Shown piece after piece: positions 31,272 to 41,259 of a stretch of 64,000 bases of DNA; within the stretch, counting starts at the first letter, position 1, and each line of letters begins with the position of its first letter. Where the stretch lies: the NCBI GenBank assembly GCA_004124875.1, contig SCKJ01000003.1, positions 220,654-284,653 of the forward strand. The letters run 5' to 3'. Under the pieces are notes generated by a model. The model saw only the letters and a list, made by a program, of their open reading frames with translations, did not search any database and had not been told where the DNA came from. The position numbers were made by a program, and so were the translations under genes. The stretch comes from Fidelibacterota bacterium. GTDB taxonomy: Bacteria; Fidelibacterota; Marinisomatia; SCGC-AAA003-L08; TS1B11.

Positions 31272-33548
31272 TTAGCGAAGGAAGGTTATGGAATACTTGA
31301 GCAGAACCGTCCGCCCGCTGGATAACGGAGGCTGCGGATCGAGGTTGCGGTCGGCGAAAAAATTCTGGTTCAAAACAAAATAAAGATCGGTGCCTTCAGT
31401 GGGGTTGTAGCGCACGCGAAAATTGGCGGCCAGCTGCTGTGTCGCAGTGTTGATCTGCAGGAACAGACGGGTCGAGAGTTGTGCGTCAAAGTTGGCGTTA
31501 AGTCTGGCGCGTAGAAGATGGACGGTGAATTCAGCGTCGGAATCAGGGAAAGTGGCTCGCGTTACCTGGTAGTTGCCCGACACCTTATAGCGCTCGGAGA
31601 TCGTCCAACTTGGATCTATCCCCACAGTCACTTGGAAGCCGTCGTAAAAGGGGCCGACTGAGAAATTGACGCCGGCTCTGAGCAGCGAGCTGATTGGCAT
31701 CTGGTAGGTGGCGCTAAAATCGGCAAAACGATACGATCCTGTGTCCACATAAGTGTCTTCGGGAAGCCAGAGCGTGTCGGCCAGAACTTCGGTAATGGCT
31801 GTGGCCCGGAACCCGAAGTTGTGACCCGACGTGGTTGAGAAATTGAGTCTGGGGCCGATTTCGCTGGATTCAATTTTTCCACTGGTGGCTCCATAAAAAA
31901 TGACGGTGGAAAATGCCGGTTTAACGGTGTAGATGCGGGAGTTTTCCCTGCCCAGCCAGCCGTAGCCCAATTCATTGGCGATGCGCACAAAATCTGTCCG
32001 CGAGTTAAAACCCATAGCCGGGTCATAGTCGGACCCGCTCAGCGAATAGGATGCGGAGTAGAGGAAACCGGTGATTCCCCGGCGCCGCAGGTTGAGCCGC
32101 AGCCGGCCTATATCCAGTGCCGATAAACCGGAGGCCTGGCCGGTCCGGAACGACTGCGACCAGGCGGCTGACAGGTAATCGTCCCCCCATAGCCTGAAAA
32201 TGCCATCGAGTCCCTGGGCGCGGTTATAATCGCCATTCTCATTCAGCCGGTAGGTCAACATCGCCCCCATGTAAGAATATTTATTCAACACCTGCCGGCG
32301 GATTCTGGCCACCGTGAAATTTTCGGCGGGAATTAGTACATCTTTATCATCATCATCGGCAAGCTCTATCTTCTGGGTCTGCATGTTCAGCAGTCCAATG
32401 TCCCAACCTCCGATGCGTCCGACCAACCTTCCTCCGGCGAGAATGGGTACCTGGCCATAGTCGGAAAGGCCGATCCGGCGGCTATGAAACAGCCGGTTGG
32501 GTCCCCCATTGCTGAACTCGAAAATGCTGGCGCGTTCCTGGAAGAAGAGCCGCTTTTCAGGGAAAAAAAGTGTGAAACGGGTAAGGTTGACTTGCACCTC
32601 ATCCGCTTCAACTTGGGCAAAGTCAGTTTTCAGCGTTAAATCGAGCGTCAGATTGCTCGTTAGCCCAACCTTCAGATCGGCCCCGAAGTTGCGCTGCGGG
32701 GAGGATGCATGCAAATAGCCGGTCTCAACATCGTTCAGCTTAACAGTTTCGACATTGCCGCCAAGAAAGTATGGAGTGATATAGAGGGGGCGGCTCGCAA
32801 AAACGTTTTCGAAACTGACATCCTGGGCAATGGACGGTTTAACAAAGCCCCAACTCCATTGTGGGTCATAGGGCGGAAAGGATACAAACTCGTTTTTTTG
32901 TGCCAGGTAGCGCCACGCAATCAGCCCCATGACGACTTGGCCGTCCTTGTCCTGAAACCGCAAGCTGGAGAACGGAATGCGCAGTTCGGCGTACCAGCCT
33001 TTGTCATCGCGAACCGTGGCAGCGTCCCAGAACGTATTCCAGCTGCGGTTCCACGGGGTGCCGTTGGGGGCTTCGGCGTCTCTGGAAATGGAAAGATCGG
33101 TACGGTTTCCAGCCGCGTTCACCCAAAACGACAGGGCGTTTTCATTGTCGTTAAACGTGTCCAGAACAATGCCAAAGCCTTCGTCCGAGGGGCTGGGAAC
33201 ATCCCTTTCGAGAGCTGACGCAATGACTTTGGACATGTCGTCCGAGAAAAATCTCGCCGACGCATAAAAATATTCGCTATCGTAAGCAACTCTGATCTCC
33301 GTCACTTCTGAGGGGGCAGCGCCAAAGTTGGGATAGCTCTCGACCAGTGGCAAAGGTTCTACCCCTGCCCATTCCTCCGCAGTGATCACGCCATCTATGA
33401 CAATGGGTCCGCTGACACGGGTCAGCGGCATGATCGAATCTATCTGCCCGCGCATGGGCACAGGCAATGTCAGGATGCCGAGAACGGCGAGGAGGCCGAT
33501 GAGGGCCAGCCGGGGACGGGGCCTAGAGGGTGGTTGGAAAAACTTCAA
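31272..33548 (-). CDS. DUF5916 family protein with N-terminal carbohydrate-binding-like domain
   Basis: Outer-membrane protein of 758 residues common in Bacteroidota-like phyla, function unknown. The TTG start at 33548 precedes an uncleaved-looking basic N-terminus and a hydrophobic signal (LALIGLLAVLGILTLPVP). Residues about 45-230 are a CBM9-like fold (IVIDGVITAEEWAGVEPL, VAYDSEYFYASARF, GWYAELRIPFSSLRF). Then PEKRLFFQERASIFEF leads into a DUF5916 beta-barrel with alternating aromatic strands, ending KYSITFLR with the terminal aromatic expected for BAM recognition. It may bind glycans or act in uptake. It is the first gene after tRNA-Asn on the reverse strand. Confidence 0.87.
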   Translation of the reverse strand: MKFFQPPSRPRPRLALIGLLAVLGILTLPVPMRGQIDSIMPLTRVSGPIVIDGVITAEEWAGVEPLPLVESYPNFGAAPSEVTEIRVAYDSEYFYASARFFSDDMSKVIASALERDVPSPSDEGFGIVLDTFNDNENALSFWVNAAGNRTDLSISRDAEAPNGTPWNRSWNTFWDAATVRDDKGWYAELRIPFSSLRFQDKDGQVVMGLIAWRYLAQKNEFVSFPPYDPQWSWGFVKPSIAQDVSFENVFASRPLYITPYFLGGNVETVKLNDVETGYLHASSPQRNFGADLKVGLTSNLTLDLTLKTDFAQVEADEVQVNLTRFTLFFPEKRLFFQERASIFEFSNGGPNRLFHSRRIGLSDYGQVPILAGGRLVGRIGGWDIGLLNMQTQKIELADDDDKDVLIPAENFTVARIRRQVLNKYSYMGAMLTYRLNENGDYNRAQGLDGIFRLWGDDYLSAAWSQSFRTGQASGLSALDIGRLRLNLRRRGITGFLYSASYSLSGSDYDPAMGFNSRTDFVRIANELGYGWLGRENSRIYTVKPAFSTVIFYGATSGKIESSEIGPRLNFSTTSGHNFGFRATAITEVLADTLWLPEDTYVDTGSYRFADFSATYQMPISSLLRAGVNFSVGPFYDGFQVTVGIDPSWTISERYKVSGNYQVTRATFPDSDAEFTVHLLRARLNANFDAQLSTRLFLQINTATQQLAANFRVRYNPTEGTDLYFVLNQNFFADRNLDPQPPLSSGRTVLLKYSITFLR

Positions 33549-33571
33549 CTCGCCGGGGAGCCTTGGTCAAT

Positions 33572-34603
33572 CTATTGGAATATTTGCACGAATTCGCCAA
33601 ACAGTTCGGGATGGAAGTGATGGAGCATCTCCTCTTTCATGACTTTCAGCGCTTGAAACGGTGGCAATTTTTTCTTGTAGGCCCGCGTTGAAGTAAGCGC
33701 GTCATACACGTCGGCTATCGTGCATATGCGACCGTAGAGGTGGATTTCGTCGCCTATTTTGCCAAAGGGGTAGCCGGTCCCGTCTTCACGCTCATGATGT
33801 TGCATGACGATGAGGCCACACTCCGTGGTCAGCTGGTCGGCATCGCTGAGCAACTGGTTTCCCCGCGACGGATGGTTGCGCATCACCTCCCATTCGGATT
33901 CCGACAGGGGGGACGGTTTGTTAATGAGCGTGTTGGGCACGTCGCATTTGCCTAAATCGTGGAGAAAAAATCCTGCCCCCAACTCCCTCATATCATGCGA
34001 GGCGTACGACCCCTCGAATATTTTTTTTGCCAGCAATATGGAAAGCATGCCCACATTCACCGAATGGGTATAGGTGTAGTAATCGTGTGACGTAATCTTG
34101 GAGAGGAAGTCCGCCGTTTCATCATCAGCCAGGATATGATCGACGGTTTCGTGGATCATGATTTTTCCAGCGAGAATATTTTCGGCGTTAGGGTTGTCAA
34201 GAATGTTATTCATCATCTTGACCGAATGGTCATACACCGCCTTCGCCTTGGTCTTGGGTGGAATATGGGTGTTCTCAATGGTCGCCCGGAGCTCATCGCC
34301 TATCATGGCCATGGGGTCGAAGTTTTCCGGCGCTTCAATGTCTCCCTGCGGCCGTCCGATATCCACGAGCTTATCGGTCAAGCCCAGGTCCCTGGCCAGA
34401 TCGTGTTTTTCCTCAATACTGCTCTTGCCCATATCGATGGTGACTTCCTGGATTCCGCTGGAAATAATCCGCTTGATCTGCTGATCGGATTTGATCTTGA
34501 AGTTGGGCGTGAGGAACGAATGCTGCAGCCAAGACTTGCCCAGACGAACATACATCCCTACCTGAAGCTCTTTGGTGGGCAATTTTTTCAGATCTTTAGA
34601 CAT
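33572..34603 (-). CDS. HD-GYP domain protein (c-di-GMP phosphodiesterase type), copy A
   Basis: 343-residue soluble protein. An N-terminal DUF3391-like region (ELQVGMYVRLGKSWLQHSFL) precedes an HD-GYP domain, which hydrolyses cyclic di-GMP in characterised members. Metal and catalytic motifs seen: FFLHDLGKCDVP (HD), NHPSRGNQL, HHEREDGTGYPFG (HHExxDGxGYP) and IADVYDALTS. A linker with DHILADDETADFLSKITSHDYYTYTHSVNVG carries additional histidines. A close paralogue follows on the same strand upstream at 34686, so the pair came from tandem duplication. No receiver or sensor domain is fused. Confidence 0.9.
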   Translation of the reverse strand: MSKDLKKLPTKELQVGMYVRLGKSWLQHSFLTPNFKIKSDQQIKRIISSGIQEVTIDMGKSSIEEKHDLARDLGLTDKLVDIGRPQGDIEAPENFDPMAMIGDELRATIENTHIPPKTKAKAVYDHSVKMMNNILDNPNAENILAGKIMIHETVDHILADDETADFLSKITSHDYYTYTHSVNVGMLSILLAKKIFEGSYASHDMRELGAGFFLHDLGKCDVPNTLINKPSPLSESEWEVMRNHPSRGNQLLSDADQLTTECGLIVMQHHEREDGTGYPFGKIGDEIHLYGRICTIADVYDALTSTRAYKKKLPPFQALKVMKEEMLHHFHPELFGEFVQIFQ

Positions 34604-34685
34604 GGCTTGCGTGAAGGCCTATACTTTGATTTGTGGGCAGTGGTGGTCACTGAGTCAGCGGTAAATCAGGCATTGGCCGGAATAC

Positions 34686-35663
34686 TCAATGCCTGACAAA
34701 CAGTTTTACAAAATGTCCAAACATATCCCTGTTAAAATGGCTAATCATCTCGTCTTTCATCACGCGGAGCGCCTCAGCAGGAGGCAGCGATTTTTTGTAT
34801 GATCTTTCGGACGTAAGTGCGTCATACACATCGGCAATGGTGCATAAGCGCGCATAATCGTGGATATGGTGACCTTTGCGTCCATGGGGATAGCCGGATC
34901 CGTCTTCCCGTTCGTGATGTTGAACGACGATAGGCCGGATGGTCTCGCTCAGGTGATCGGTGCTGGCGAGAATCCGTTCGCCGTACGTGGGATGCATGCG
35001 CATCTTCTCCCATTCTATTGCCGTTAACTTACCGGGCTTATTGATCAGGTCCCTGGGCACTTCACATTTGCCCAAATCATGAAGGAAAAATCCGGCGCCC
35101 AGCTCGCGCATATTTTCGTCAGTATCCTTATAAACTTCCTTGGCCAGCAATATGCCATACATCCCAACGTTGACCGAGTGGGTATAAGTGTAAAAATCGT
35201 GTGAGGTAATTTGAGTCAGCGCGCTAGCGGTTTCATCGTCCACCAGGATGTGGTCTACGATATTGGATATCATTTCCTTGCCCTGCAGAATATTGGAGCT
35301 GCTCGGCCGCTCAAGGATCTGGTGCATCATCTTAATGGAATTGTCGTAGACGGCCTTGGCCTTTTTCTCAGGCGGCGCGTTTTCGTCTGCGATGATTTCG
35401 AGCAGTTCTGCGCCGACATTTTTGAGGGGATTAAAATCCCCGTCTCCCGGCATATCTGGTCCTGCGTCATCAAAATCGGCAACATCTATGTCGCTCTTGT
35501 TGGGGTCTACTGCCACCTGTTCAATGCCCTGATCCATGATATTTGCGATCTGTTTTTCGCTCTGGATGAGAAACTGCTCCTCAAGGATTGTATTTGAGCT
35601 GAGACCTTTGCCCAAATTGACATACATGCCAATCTTCAGCTCATTTACACTGACAACTTTCAT
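34686..35663 (-). CDS. HD-GYP domain protein, copy B
   Basis: Paralogue of the gene at 33572, about 325 residues. Start set at the ATG at 35663 (MKVVSVNELKIGMYVNLGKG); a GTG four codons upstream is possible. The HD-GYP hallmarks are intact: FFLHDLGKCEVP, MHPTYGERIL, HHEREDGSGYPHG and IADVYDALTS. The central linker differs from copy A. Both copies are expected to degrade c-di-GMP; having two may tune different outputs. Upstream lies the divergent geranylgeranyl-reductase-like gene. Confidence 0.9.
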   Translation of the reverse strand: MKVVSVNELKIGMYVNLGKGLSSNTILEEQFLIQSEKQIANIMDQGIEQVAVDPNKSDIDVADFDDAGPDMPGDGDFNPLKNVGAELLEIIADENAPPEKKAKAVYDNSIKMMHQILERPSSSNILQGKEMISNIVDHILVDDETASALTQITSHDFYTYTHSVNVGMYGILLAKEVYKDTDENMRELGAGFFLHDLGKCEVPRDLINKPGKLTAIEWEKMRMHPTYGERILASTDHLSETIRPIVVQHHEREDGSGYPHGRKGHHIHDYARLCTIADVYDALTSERSYKKSLPPAEALRVMKDEMISHFNRDMFGHFVKLFVRH

Positions 35664-35888
35664 CCCTATTTGCACTCCCGGTCAATAATGCCCGCATCCA
35701 TCTTTGAATGAACCCCCTCATGGATTAGCGGCCAAAGGTAGGTGCTTTTTAAGAAGAATTCAACTCTTGGTATCGAAATTTTATTTATTAGCGAAAAGCC
35801 CGCTGAGTTTACGAACCTCTGCCCTAGCGCCGTCGTTAGACTGGGTGTAACTTTGCCACTTATCTGAATAGCTGGAAAGATAATTTGA

Positions 35889-37121
35889 ATGTCGGAAAAG
35901 GCACAATTTGATCTCATCATTGTAGGGGCTGGCCCAGCCGGCAGCGCAGCAACGCTCTATGCCGCCAAAATTGGACTGAGGGTTTTATTGCTGGACAAGG
36001 CATCATTTCCCCGGGACAAAGTTTGCGGTGACGCGCTATCAGGAAAAGCGGTCGACGTGCTGAAAGAGTTGGACCTTCTTGAAGCTGTCCGGACTCTGCC
36101 TGGCGCGGCCATCAACCGAATCATTTTCGGCAGTCCGGATGGGTCGGCGCTCAATATTAATCTGGCCGAAAGCGAACTTAATCAGATTCCTGAAGGATTT
36201 GTCATTCGCAGGGCCGTATTTGATCAGTTCATGTTTGACCGGGCGCGGGAGGTTGCCGCTGAGTGCCATGAAAACTTTACGGTGACGGATATTACTATTG
36301 AAGATGACCAGGTCTGTGGAGTTACTGGAACGCCAGGGGATTCCGGGGAGCGCGTCTCCTACCGGGCCCCGATTACCTTCGGTGCGGACGGTTACCGGTC
36401 AATTGTGGCCCGCAAGCTGGGACTCTACCGGCACGACCCGAAACACGTGGTCGTAGCATTACGGCAATATTACCAGGGCATCGAAGGTCTCACTGATCAG
36501 ATTGAGCTCCATTTCATCGACGAAGTCAACCCCGGCTATTTTTGGCTGTTTCCGTTAGAGGATGGGACGGCCAACATTGGGATCGGTATGCTTCACAAGG
36601 CCATAAAGCATCAAAAAGTTGATCTGAAACAGGCGCTGGCAAGGTCCATTGCGTCGCCGAGATTCCGGGAAAGGTTCAGCCACGCTGTCCCCCTCGAAGA
36701 CCCCGTTGGCTGGAACTTGCCTGTGGGCAGCAAACACTACCCTTCGGTAGGGAACGGCTTCATGCTGCTGGGAGATGCGGCAGGCTTGATTGATCCGTTT
36801 ACCGGTGAAGGCATCGGCAACGCCTTATACTCGGCGCGCTATGCGGTGATGGCAGCCTCCGCGGCCCTCACAGCTGGTGATTACAGCAGGGCATCACTGT
36901 TGGAATATGACCGGCAGCTGTGGTCTAAAATCGGCCACGAGTTGCGCGTCTCGACGCGACTGCAAAAAATTGGGCACTGGCCGCGGATACTCAATTTCGT
37001 GATTAAAAAAGCGGAAAAAAATAGAGAGCTGGCCAATTTGATTGCCGGCATGATTGCCAATGAAGTTCCCAGAAACCGCTTGGCCAATCCGCTATTTTAC
37101 CTGCGGTTATTATTTAAATAG
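35889..37121 (+). CDS. Geranylgeranyl-reductase-family FAD-dependent oxidoreductase
   Basis: 410-residue flavoprotein that in characterised members reduces isoprenoid double bonds or acts on related lipid or quinone substrates. FAD binding: LIIVGAGPAGSAATLYA at the N-terminus, DKASFPRDKVCGD with the family's conserved KxCGDALSG, and MLLGDAAGLIDPFTGEGIGNAL near residue 295. The middle has WLFPLEDGTANIGIG. Length and architecture match. A link to the UbiA prenyltransferase at 19016 (isoprenoid chemistry) is only inferred. It stands alone on the forward strand. Confidence 0.87.
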   Translation: MSEKAQFDLIIVGAGPAGSAATLYAAKIGLRVLLLDKASFPRDKVCGDALSGKAVDVLKELDLLEAVRTLPGAAINRIIFGSPDGSALNINLAESELNQIPEGFVIRRAVFDQFMFDRAREVAAECHENFTVTDITIEDDQVCGVTGTPGDSGERVSYRAPITFGADGYRSIVARKLGLYRHDPKHVVVALRQYYQGIEGLTDQIELHFIDEVNPGYFWLFPLEDGTANIGIGMLHKAIKHQKVDLKQALARSIASPRFRERFSHAVPLEDPVGWNLPVGSKHYPSVGNGFMLLGDAAGLIDPFTGEGIGNALYSARYAVMAASAALTAGDYSRASLLEYDRQLWSKIGHELRVSTRLQKIGHWPRILNFVIKKAEKNRELANLIAGMIANEVPRNRLANPLFYLRLLFK

Positions 37122-37520
37122 AGGCGTTGTCCCCATTGTCCTGGGAAACCAGCTGCCAGAAAAGGCGCTGGATTGGGCTAAAATTTGAAGTTGGGGACCA
37201 GAAACTGCACGGAAACTTACCGTTTGATGGATGCGCACCCCTGAGGTAAGTTTTCGCAATCGTCTGAAAAGGTGCTTCCTGTTTGCCGAGGGCGCCCATG
37301 AGTGAGCCGTTGCGGGTTGGCTACCAAACGTGGAACATTAAAAGCGAAAGTAAACGTGTGAGTGGAGCACAAAGCATAGAGGCAGTTCTGACGGCCTTCA
37401 GCTTGCCATCACAAGATAATAATCATGGGCAGACGTATAGAAAAAATCAGGATGACTGAACAAATTTACCAACGAAGCAAGAATTTGGTCCCTGGCGGCA
37501 TGGCAGGCCCTATCTCTCAC
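37122..37520. other. Stretch upstream of the SLBB protein
   Basis: About 400 bases. A 53-codon ORF from 37298 to 37459 has no recognised family. In the frame of the downstream gene, 37452-37514 encodes MTEQIYQRSKNLVPGGMAG, which resembles the N-terminus of class III aminotransferases of the GSA type but is joined to a signal peptide. This may be a rearrangement scar. No clear promoter is seen. Confidence 0.4.
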
Positions 37521-39416
37521 ATGGGATCAAGCGTGCTGAAATTCGGTTTCAAAATATTATTTGTTGCCGGCGTCATGGGTTTGCAGCTGGGAGCGCAATC
37601 GTTGCAAGACTTGGAGAGGTTGCGCCGGGAACTGGATTTGGGCGACTTGACGCCGAAGCAAACTCCTAAAATTGACGAAGATATAGCAAGTGAAGCGGCC
37701 AGGATGGCCGTACTGGAGCAAGCTGAGCATCCGCCATCGAAGGCAGGGTACTTCGGTTACAACTTCTTTAGTGACAGGGCCAGGGTTGAACTCTGGGAAA
37801 ATCTCCCGGCGCCCGCCAAATACATGCTGGGGCCTGGAGATGAAATCGTGATCTCGCTATGGGGCGATACCAGGCTGAGGACAACAAAGTCCATTAGCCG
37901 TAATGGCACCATATTCATAGGCGAGGTCGGGCTGCTCTCACTTACAGGTAAAACGATTTCCGAAGCTCAATCCTACCTTAAATCTAAATTTACCCAGGTA
38001 TACGAAACGTTGCGTGGGTCCAAACCAACAACATTCATGGATGTATCACTTGGTAGACTGAAATTAATTAATGTGACCTTTCTGGGTGAGGTGAAAAACC
38101 CGGGCATTCACGCTGTGCATCCATTTTCTCGAGGCATTACCGGTCTTATTCAGGCGGGGGGTGTGGCCACCTCCGGGAGCCTGCGCGCTATTCAGATCAT
38201 CCGCGACAATAAAATCGCTGCGACGATAGATCTCTATTCCTATTTGCTGAGTGGCTCAACCGAGAGTGATATTCAACTTCAGGATCAGGATATAATCTTT
38301 GTGCCGGTGAGGCATTCGACCATATCAGTTATAGGCAAAGTAAAGCGGCCATTTATATATGAGTCACTGCAGGGGGAAAGTATCGCCGATATGCTCAGTT
38401 ATTGCGGGGGACGGACTCCAGACGCCAGCAACACGATCGAGATTACACGCATTGTCGACAATCTAGAGCGGGATAATGATGATGATGTGTTAAGGATCAT
38501 TTATATTCAGTTGTCCGGCGCAAAAAACACTTTAGTGAAGAATGGTGACATCATCAATGTGCGAGAAATATTGCCCGCTGACAAAGAAGTATATATCTAT
38601 GGCCGGGTCAAAAAGCCCGGGACTTATGGTTTCCAGGCCTCCATGAAGCTAATGGACTTATTGGAACTTGCTGGGGGCATAAATGATGAAAGCTACTGGA
38701 AGTCGGTATATACCGAGCGGGGAGAGCTGATCAGGCGAGATGAGAATTCTGACTATTCAATAACGATTACAATTGATCTGAATGCTTTGCGCGCAGGAGA
38801 TGAAAGCCAAAATCTGGAACTTGAAAATCTCGACCAGATCATCATTCGATCAAACCCCTATTTCGCCCCATCCCGCAATGTCACTGTGCAGGGGGAGGTG
38901 AAAGTGCCGGGTGTTTATGCCATTCGCCGGGACGGTGAAACACTGGAAGAAATTTTTGGAAGGGTGGGTGGCTTTAAACCCAGCGCATTCCAGGAGGGTA
39001 TACGCATGCAGCGCGATGGGATCCGGGTCATTCTTTCAGACTACGGAATACGAGTCGCCGGCGGGGACTCCATCTTTGTGCCTTTCCATCCGGGAGTCGT
39101 GCGTGTCATCGGGGAAGTTTACACGCCGGGACTTATTCACTATAATCCTGATTTAAAGCTCCTCGATTACATTGAGAGCGCTGGCGGCTTTACTCTGGCT
39201 GCAGCCAAAAATCAACTGTCTGTGACTTATGCAAACGGCAACGTGAAGCGGAAGCGGAGATTCTACTCTCCGAAAATTGAAGAAGGGGCAATTATAGAGG
39301 TCCATCAACGTGATGAAACCGAACCGTTTAATTCCACCGAGTTTGCCTCGTCCATCTCATCCATTATCGCGTCAACCGCCACACTAATAATCCTATTTAC
39401 TACGGCATTAAAGTAG
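37521..39416 (+). CDS. Polysaccharide-export protein with SLBB repeats (Wza-like)
   Basis: Outer-membrane or periplasmic export-channel protein for capsule or exopolysaccharide. The ATG at 37521 begins a signal peptide (VLKFGFKILFVAGVMGLQLGAQS); in-frame ATGs at 37425 and 37452 are possible but add aminotransferase-like text. The polysaccharide export domain is YMLGPGDEIVISLWGD with SRNGTIFIGEVGLLSL, near 105-175. Several SLBB/soluble-ligand-binding-beta-grasp repeats follow (VTFLGEVKNPGIHAV, ISVIGKVKRPFIYE, VYIYGRVKKPGTYGF, VTVQGEVKVPGVYAI, VRVIGEVYTPGLI). It ends in a hydrophobic helix (SIIASTATLIILFTTAL). No Wzc kinase or glycosyltransferase cluster is adjacent. Confidence 0.85.
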   Translation: MGSSVLKFGFKILFVAGVMGLQLGAQSLQDLERLRRELDLGDLTPKQTPKIDEDIASEAARMAVLEQAEHPPSKAGYFGYNFFSDRARVELWENLPAPAKYMLGPGDEIVISLWGDTRLRTTKSISRNGTIFIGEVGLLSLTGKTISEAQSYLKSKFTQVYETLRGSKPTTFMDVSLGRLKLINVTFLGEVKNPGIHAVHPFSRGITGLIQAGGVATSGSLRAIQIIRDNKIAATIDLYSYLLSGSTESDIQLQDQDIIFVPVRHSTISVIGKVKRPFIYESLQGESIADMLSYCGGRTPDASNTIEITRIVDNLERDNDDDVLRIIYIQLSGAKNTLVKNGDIINVREILPADKEVYIYGRVKKPGTYGFQASMKLMDLLELAGGINDESYWKSVYTERGELIRRDENSDYSITITIDLNALRAGDESQNLELENLDQIIIRSNPYFAPSRNVTVQGEVKVPGVYAIRRDGETLEEIFGRVGGFKPSAFQEGIRMQRDGIRVILSDYGIRVAGGDSIFVPFHPGVVRVIGEVYTPGLIHYNPDLKLLDYIESAGGFTLAAAKNQLSVTYANGNVKRKRRFYSPKIEEGAIIEVHQRDETEPFNSTEFASSISSIIASTATLIILFTTALK

Positions 39417-39454
39417 TCAAAATAGCGCCCGGGTAGCTATGGAAGAGCCGGCAA

Positions 39455-40210
39455 CTAGCCGGAGAGCACGGCTCCACCATTGACATTCAGTATTTCGCCC
39501 GTGATATGACGGGCCAGATCGCTGGCCAGAAACAGGATGGGCCCGGCAAGGTCCACGGCTGTGGGAATGCGCCGTAGCGGTATCCCCTCTGCCGCCAGGT
39601 TGCGGAACTCACTATCGGCAAAGACGCCGGCATTCATAGGTGTGTCGACCCAGCCCGGCGCCACGGAGTTTACCCTGATGTCGGGCGCCAGCTCCACCGC
39701 CAGCGACTTCGTATAGGCGATGATGCCCCCTTTGCTGGCTGCATAGTGGCTGTGGGAGGCTTCTCCCCGCTGTCCGGCAGTGGAGGAGAGATTGATAATG
39801 TTCCCTCGCGCAGCCTCGCGCATGAAAGGCACAACCGCGTCGGTGTAGTTAAAAACCGACTTCAGGTTGACCGCAATCATGTGGTCCCAGGTCGATTCAT
39901 CGCCGGCGCCCGTCTCAAGAAAATTCCATATCCCCGCGTTGTTGATCAGCACGTCGATTCTGCCAAACGCCTCATGGAGGGCCTGTGCATGGGTAAGCGC
40001 AGTGGCATGCTCGGCTACATTGCCTTGGAGCAGCAGCCCCCTGCGACCCTGCTCCTCAACCTCGCGCAGAACGCTTTTGGCCTCCTCATCATGTGAGCGA
40101 TAGACCAGCCCGACATCGGCCCCCGCCTTGGCAAAAAGCGTGGCGCAAGCCGCTCCAATACCCCGTGAGGCCCCTGTGATAAGGGCCACCTGGTCTGTGA
40201 GATCGATCAT
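39455..40210 (-). CDS. Short-chain dehydrogenase (FabG-like)
   Basis: 251-residue classical SDR, NAD(P)-dependent. It shows LITGASRGIGAACATLF, LINNAGIWNF, INLSSTAGQ with the catalytic Ser, and HYAASKGGIIAYTK with Tyr and Lys. VNSVAPGWVDTPM is present. Its ATG overlaps the TGA of asd by 4 bases, so it is the last gene of the threonine/lysine-branch operon. FabG-type 3-oxoacyl reduction or an unrelated alcohol is possible; the operon position does not decide. Confidence 0.88.
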   Translation of the reverse strand: MIDLTDQVALITGASRGIGAACATLFAKAGADVGLVYRSHDEEAKSVLREVEEQGRRGLLLQGNVAEHATALTHAQALHEAFGRIDVLINNAGIWNFLETGAGDESTWDHMIAVNLKSVFNYTDAVVPFMREAARGNIINLSSTAGQRGEASHSHYAASKGGIIAYTKSLAVELAPDIRVNSVAPGWVDTPMNAGVFADSEFRNLAAEGIPLRRIPTAVDLAGPILFLASDLARHITGEILNVNGGAVLSG

Positions 40211-41259
40211 AAAATTCCCTGGTGTTTAAGCAGCTCGGCATTGAGAATGGCCGCCCCCGCAGCGCCGCGAATGGTGTTATGGGACAACGTGGTAAACATG
40301 AGATCAGTGAGCGCATCCGACCGGAGCCGGCCCACGGTCACCGCCATACCTTGGTCATGGTCCCGATCGAGTTTTGGCTGCGGCCTGTCGGCGTCAACAA
40401 GAACCACCACCGGCCATTGAGGCGCCGAGGGGAGCGCCGCCGTCTGCGGAATACCTTTATACGCGCGCAAAGCTTCGCTGGCCTGGTCCACAGATGGGCG
40501 ATTGGTAAAATTGATAAACACTGACGCCGTGTGGCCGTCGAGGACATCCACCCGGTTGCATTGCGCCGACAGGATGATATGGGCATCCTCAATGCGGTCA
40601 CCGGCAAGGGCGCCCAGCAGCTTGAGCGGCTCGGACTGCAGTTTTTCCTCCTCGCCCGGAATGTAAGGAAGCACATTGTCGCCGATGATTTCCGGCGGCG
40701 GACCGGGATATCCCGCCCCCGACTTGGCCTGCAGGGTCACGACCCGCACGCTTTCAATCCCGAAAGCATCGTGCAGCGGCTTTAAAGGCAGCACCAGCCC
40801 CACGACGGCGCAGTTGGGATTGGTGGCAATGAACCCCGGCCAGCCCCGTTTGGCCTGCTGCGTGGCAATGAGGGCAGTGTGTTCCGGATTGACTTCGGGA
40901 ATCAGCAGGGGCACATCGCTGGTCATGCGGTAAGCGCTGGCGTTGGATATGACGGGGATTCCAGCTTCGGCAAAGAGCGGCTCCATGGTCTCTGCCATCT
41001 GGCTGGGCAGGGCTGAGAAGACCAGATCAAGGTCCTCTGCCGGGGCCGGCGTTTGCACCACCAGCTCGCCGGCATAGGCGGGTTGGGCAACCGGCACTCT
41101 CCAGGTTACGGCCTCATGGTACGGTTTGCCGGCGGACCGCTCCGATGCGTATAGCGCGGACAGCTCGAACCAGGGGTGTCCCTCCAGCAGCTGGATAAAC
41201 CGCTGACCCACCGCGCCGGTAGCGCCAAGGATTCCCACTTTGAGTCTGTCAGTTGTCAT
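40207..41259 (-). CDS. asd: Aspartate-semialdehyde dehydrogenase
   Basis: NADPH reduction of aspartyl phosphate to aspartate semialdehyde, the second step toward threonine, methionine and lysine. ATG at 41259 lies inside the lysC 3' end (11-base overlap) and gives 350 residues; longer in-frame starts extend into lysC. NADP-binding GILGATGAVGQRFIQ, active-site Cys150 in ATNPNCAVVG, and SGAGYPG fit the archaeal/fungal-type ASD. The order lysC-asd in one transcription unit fits the pathway. Confidence in function is high. Confidence 0.92.
   Translation of the reverse strand: MTTDRLKVGILGATGAVGQRFIQLLEGHPWFELSALYASERSAGKPYHEAVTWRVPVAQPAYAGELVVQTPAPAEDLDLVFSALPSQMAETMEPLFAEAGIPVISNASAYRMTSDVPLLIPEVNPEHTALIATQQAKRGWPGFIATNPNCAVVGLVLPLKPLHDAFGIESVRVVTLQAKSGAGYPGPPPEIIGDNVLPYIPGEEEKLQSEPLKLLGALAGDRIEDAHIILSAQCNRVDVLDGHTASVFINFTNRPSVDQASEALRAYKGIPQTAALPSAPQWPVVVLVDADRPQPKLDRDHDQGMAVTVGRLRSDALTDLMFTTLSHNTIRGAAGAAILNAELLKHQGIL

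Noticed and set aside
37298-37459. 53-codon forward ORF upstream of the SLBB gene
   Set aside because: No family motif, no ribosome site and overlap with the next frame; too weak to call.
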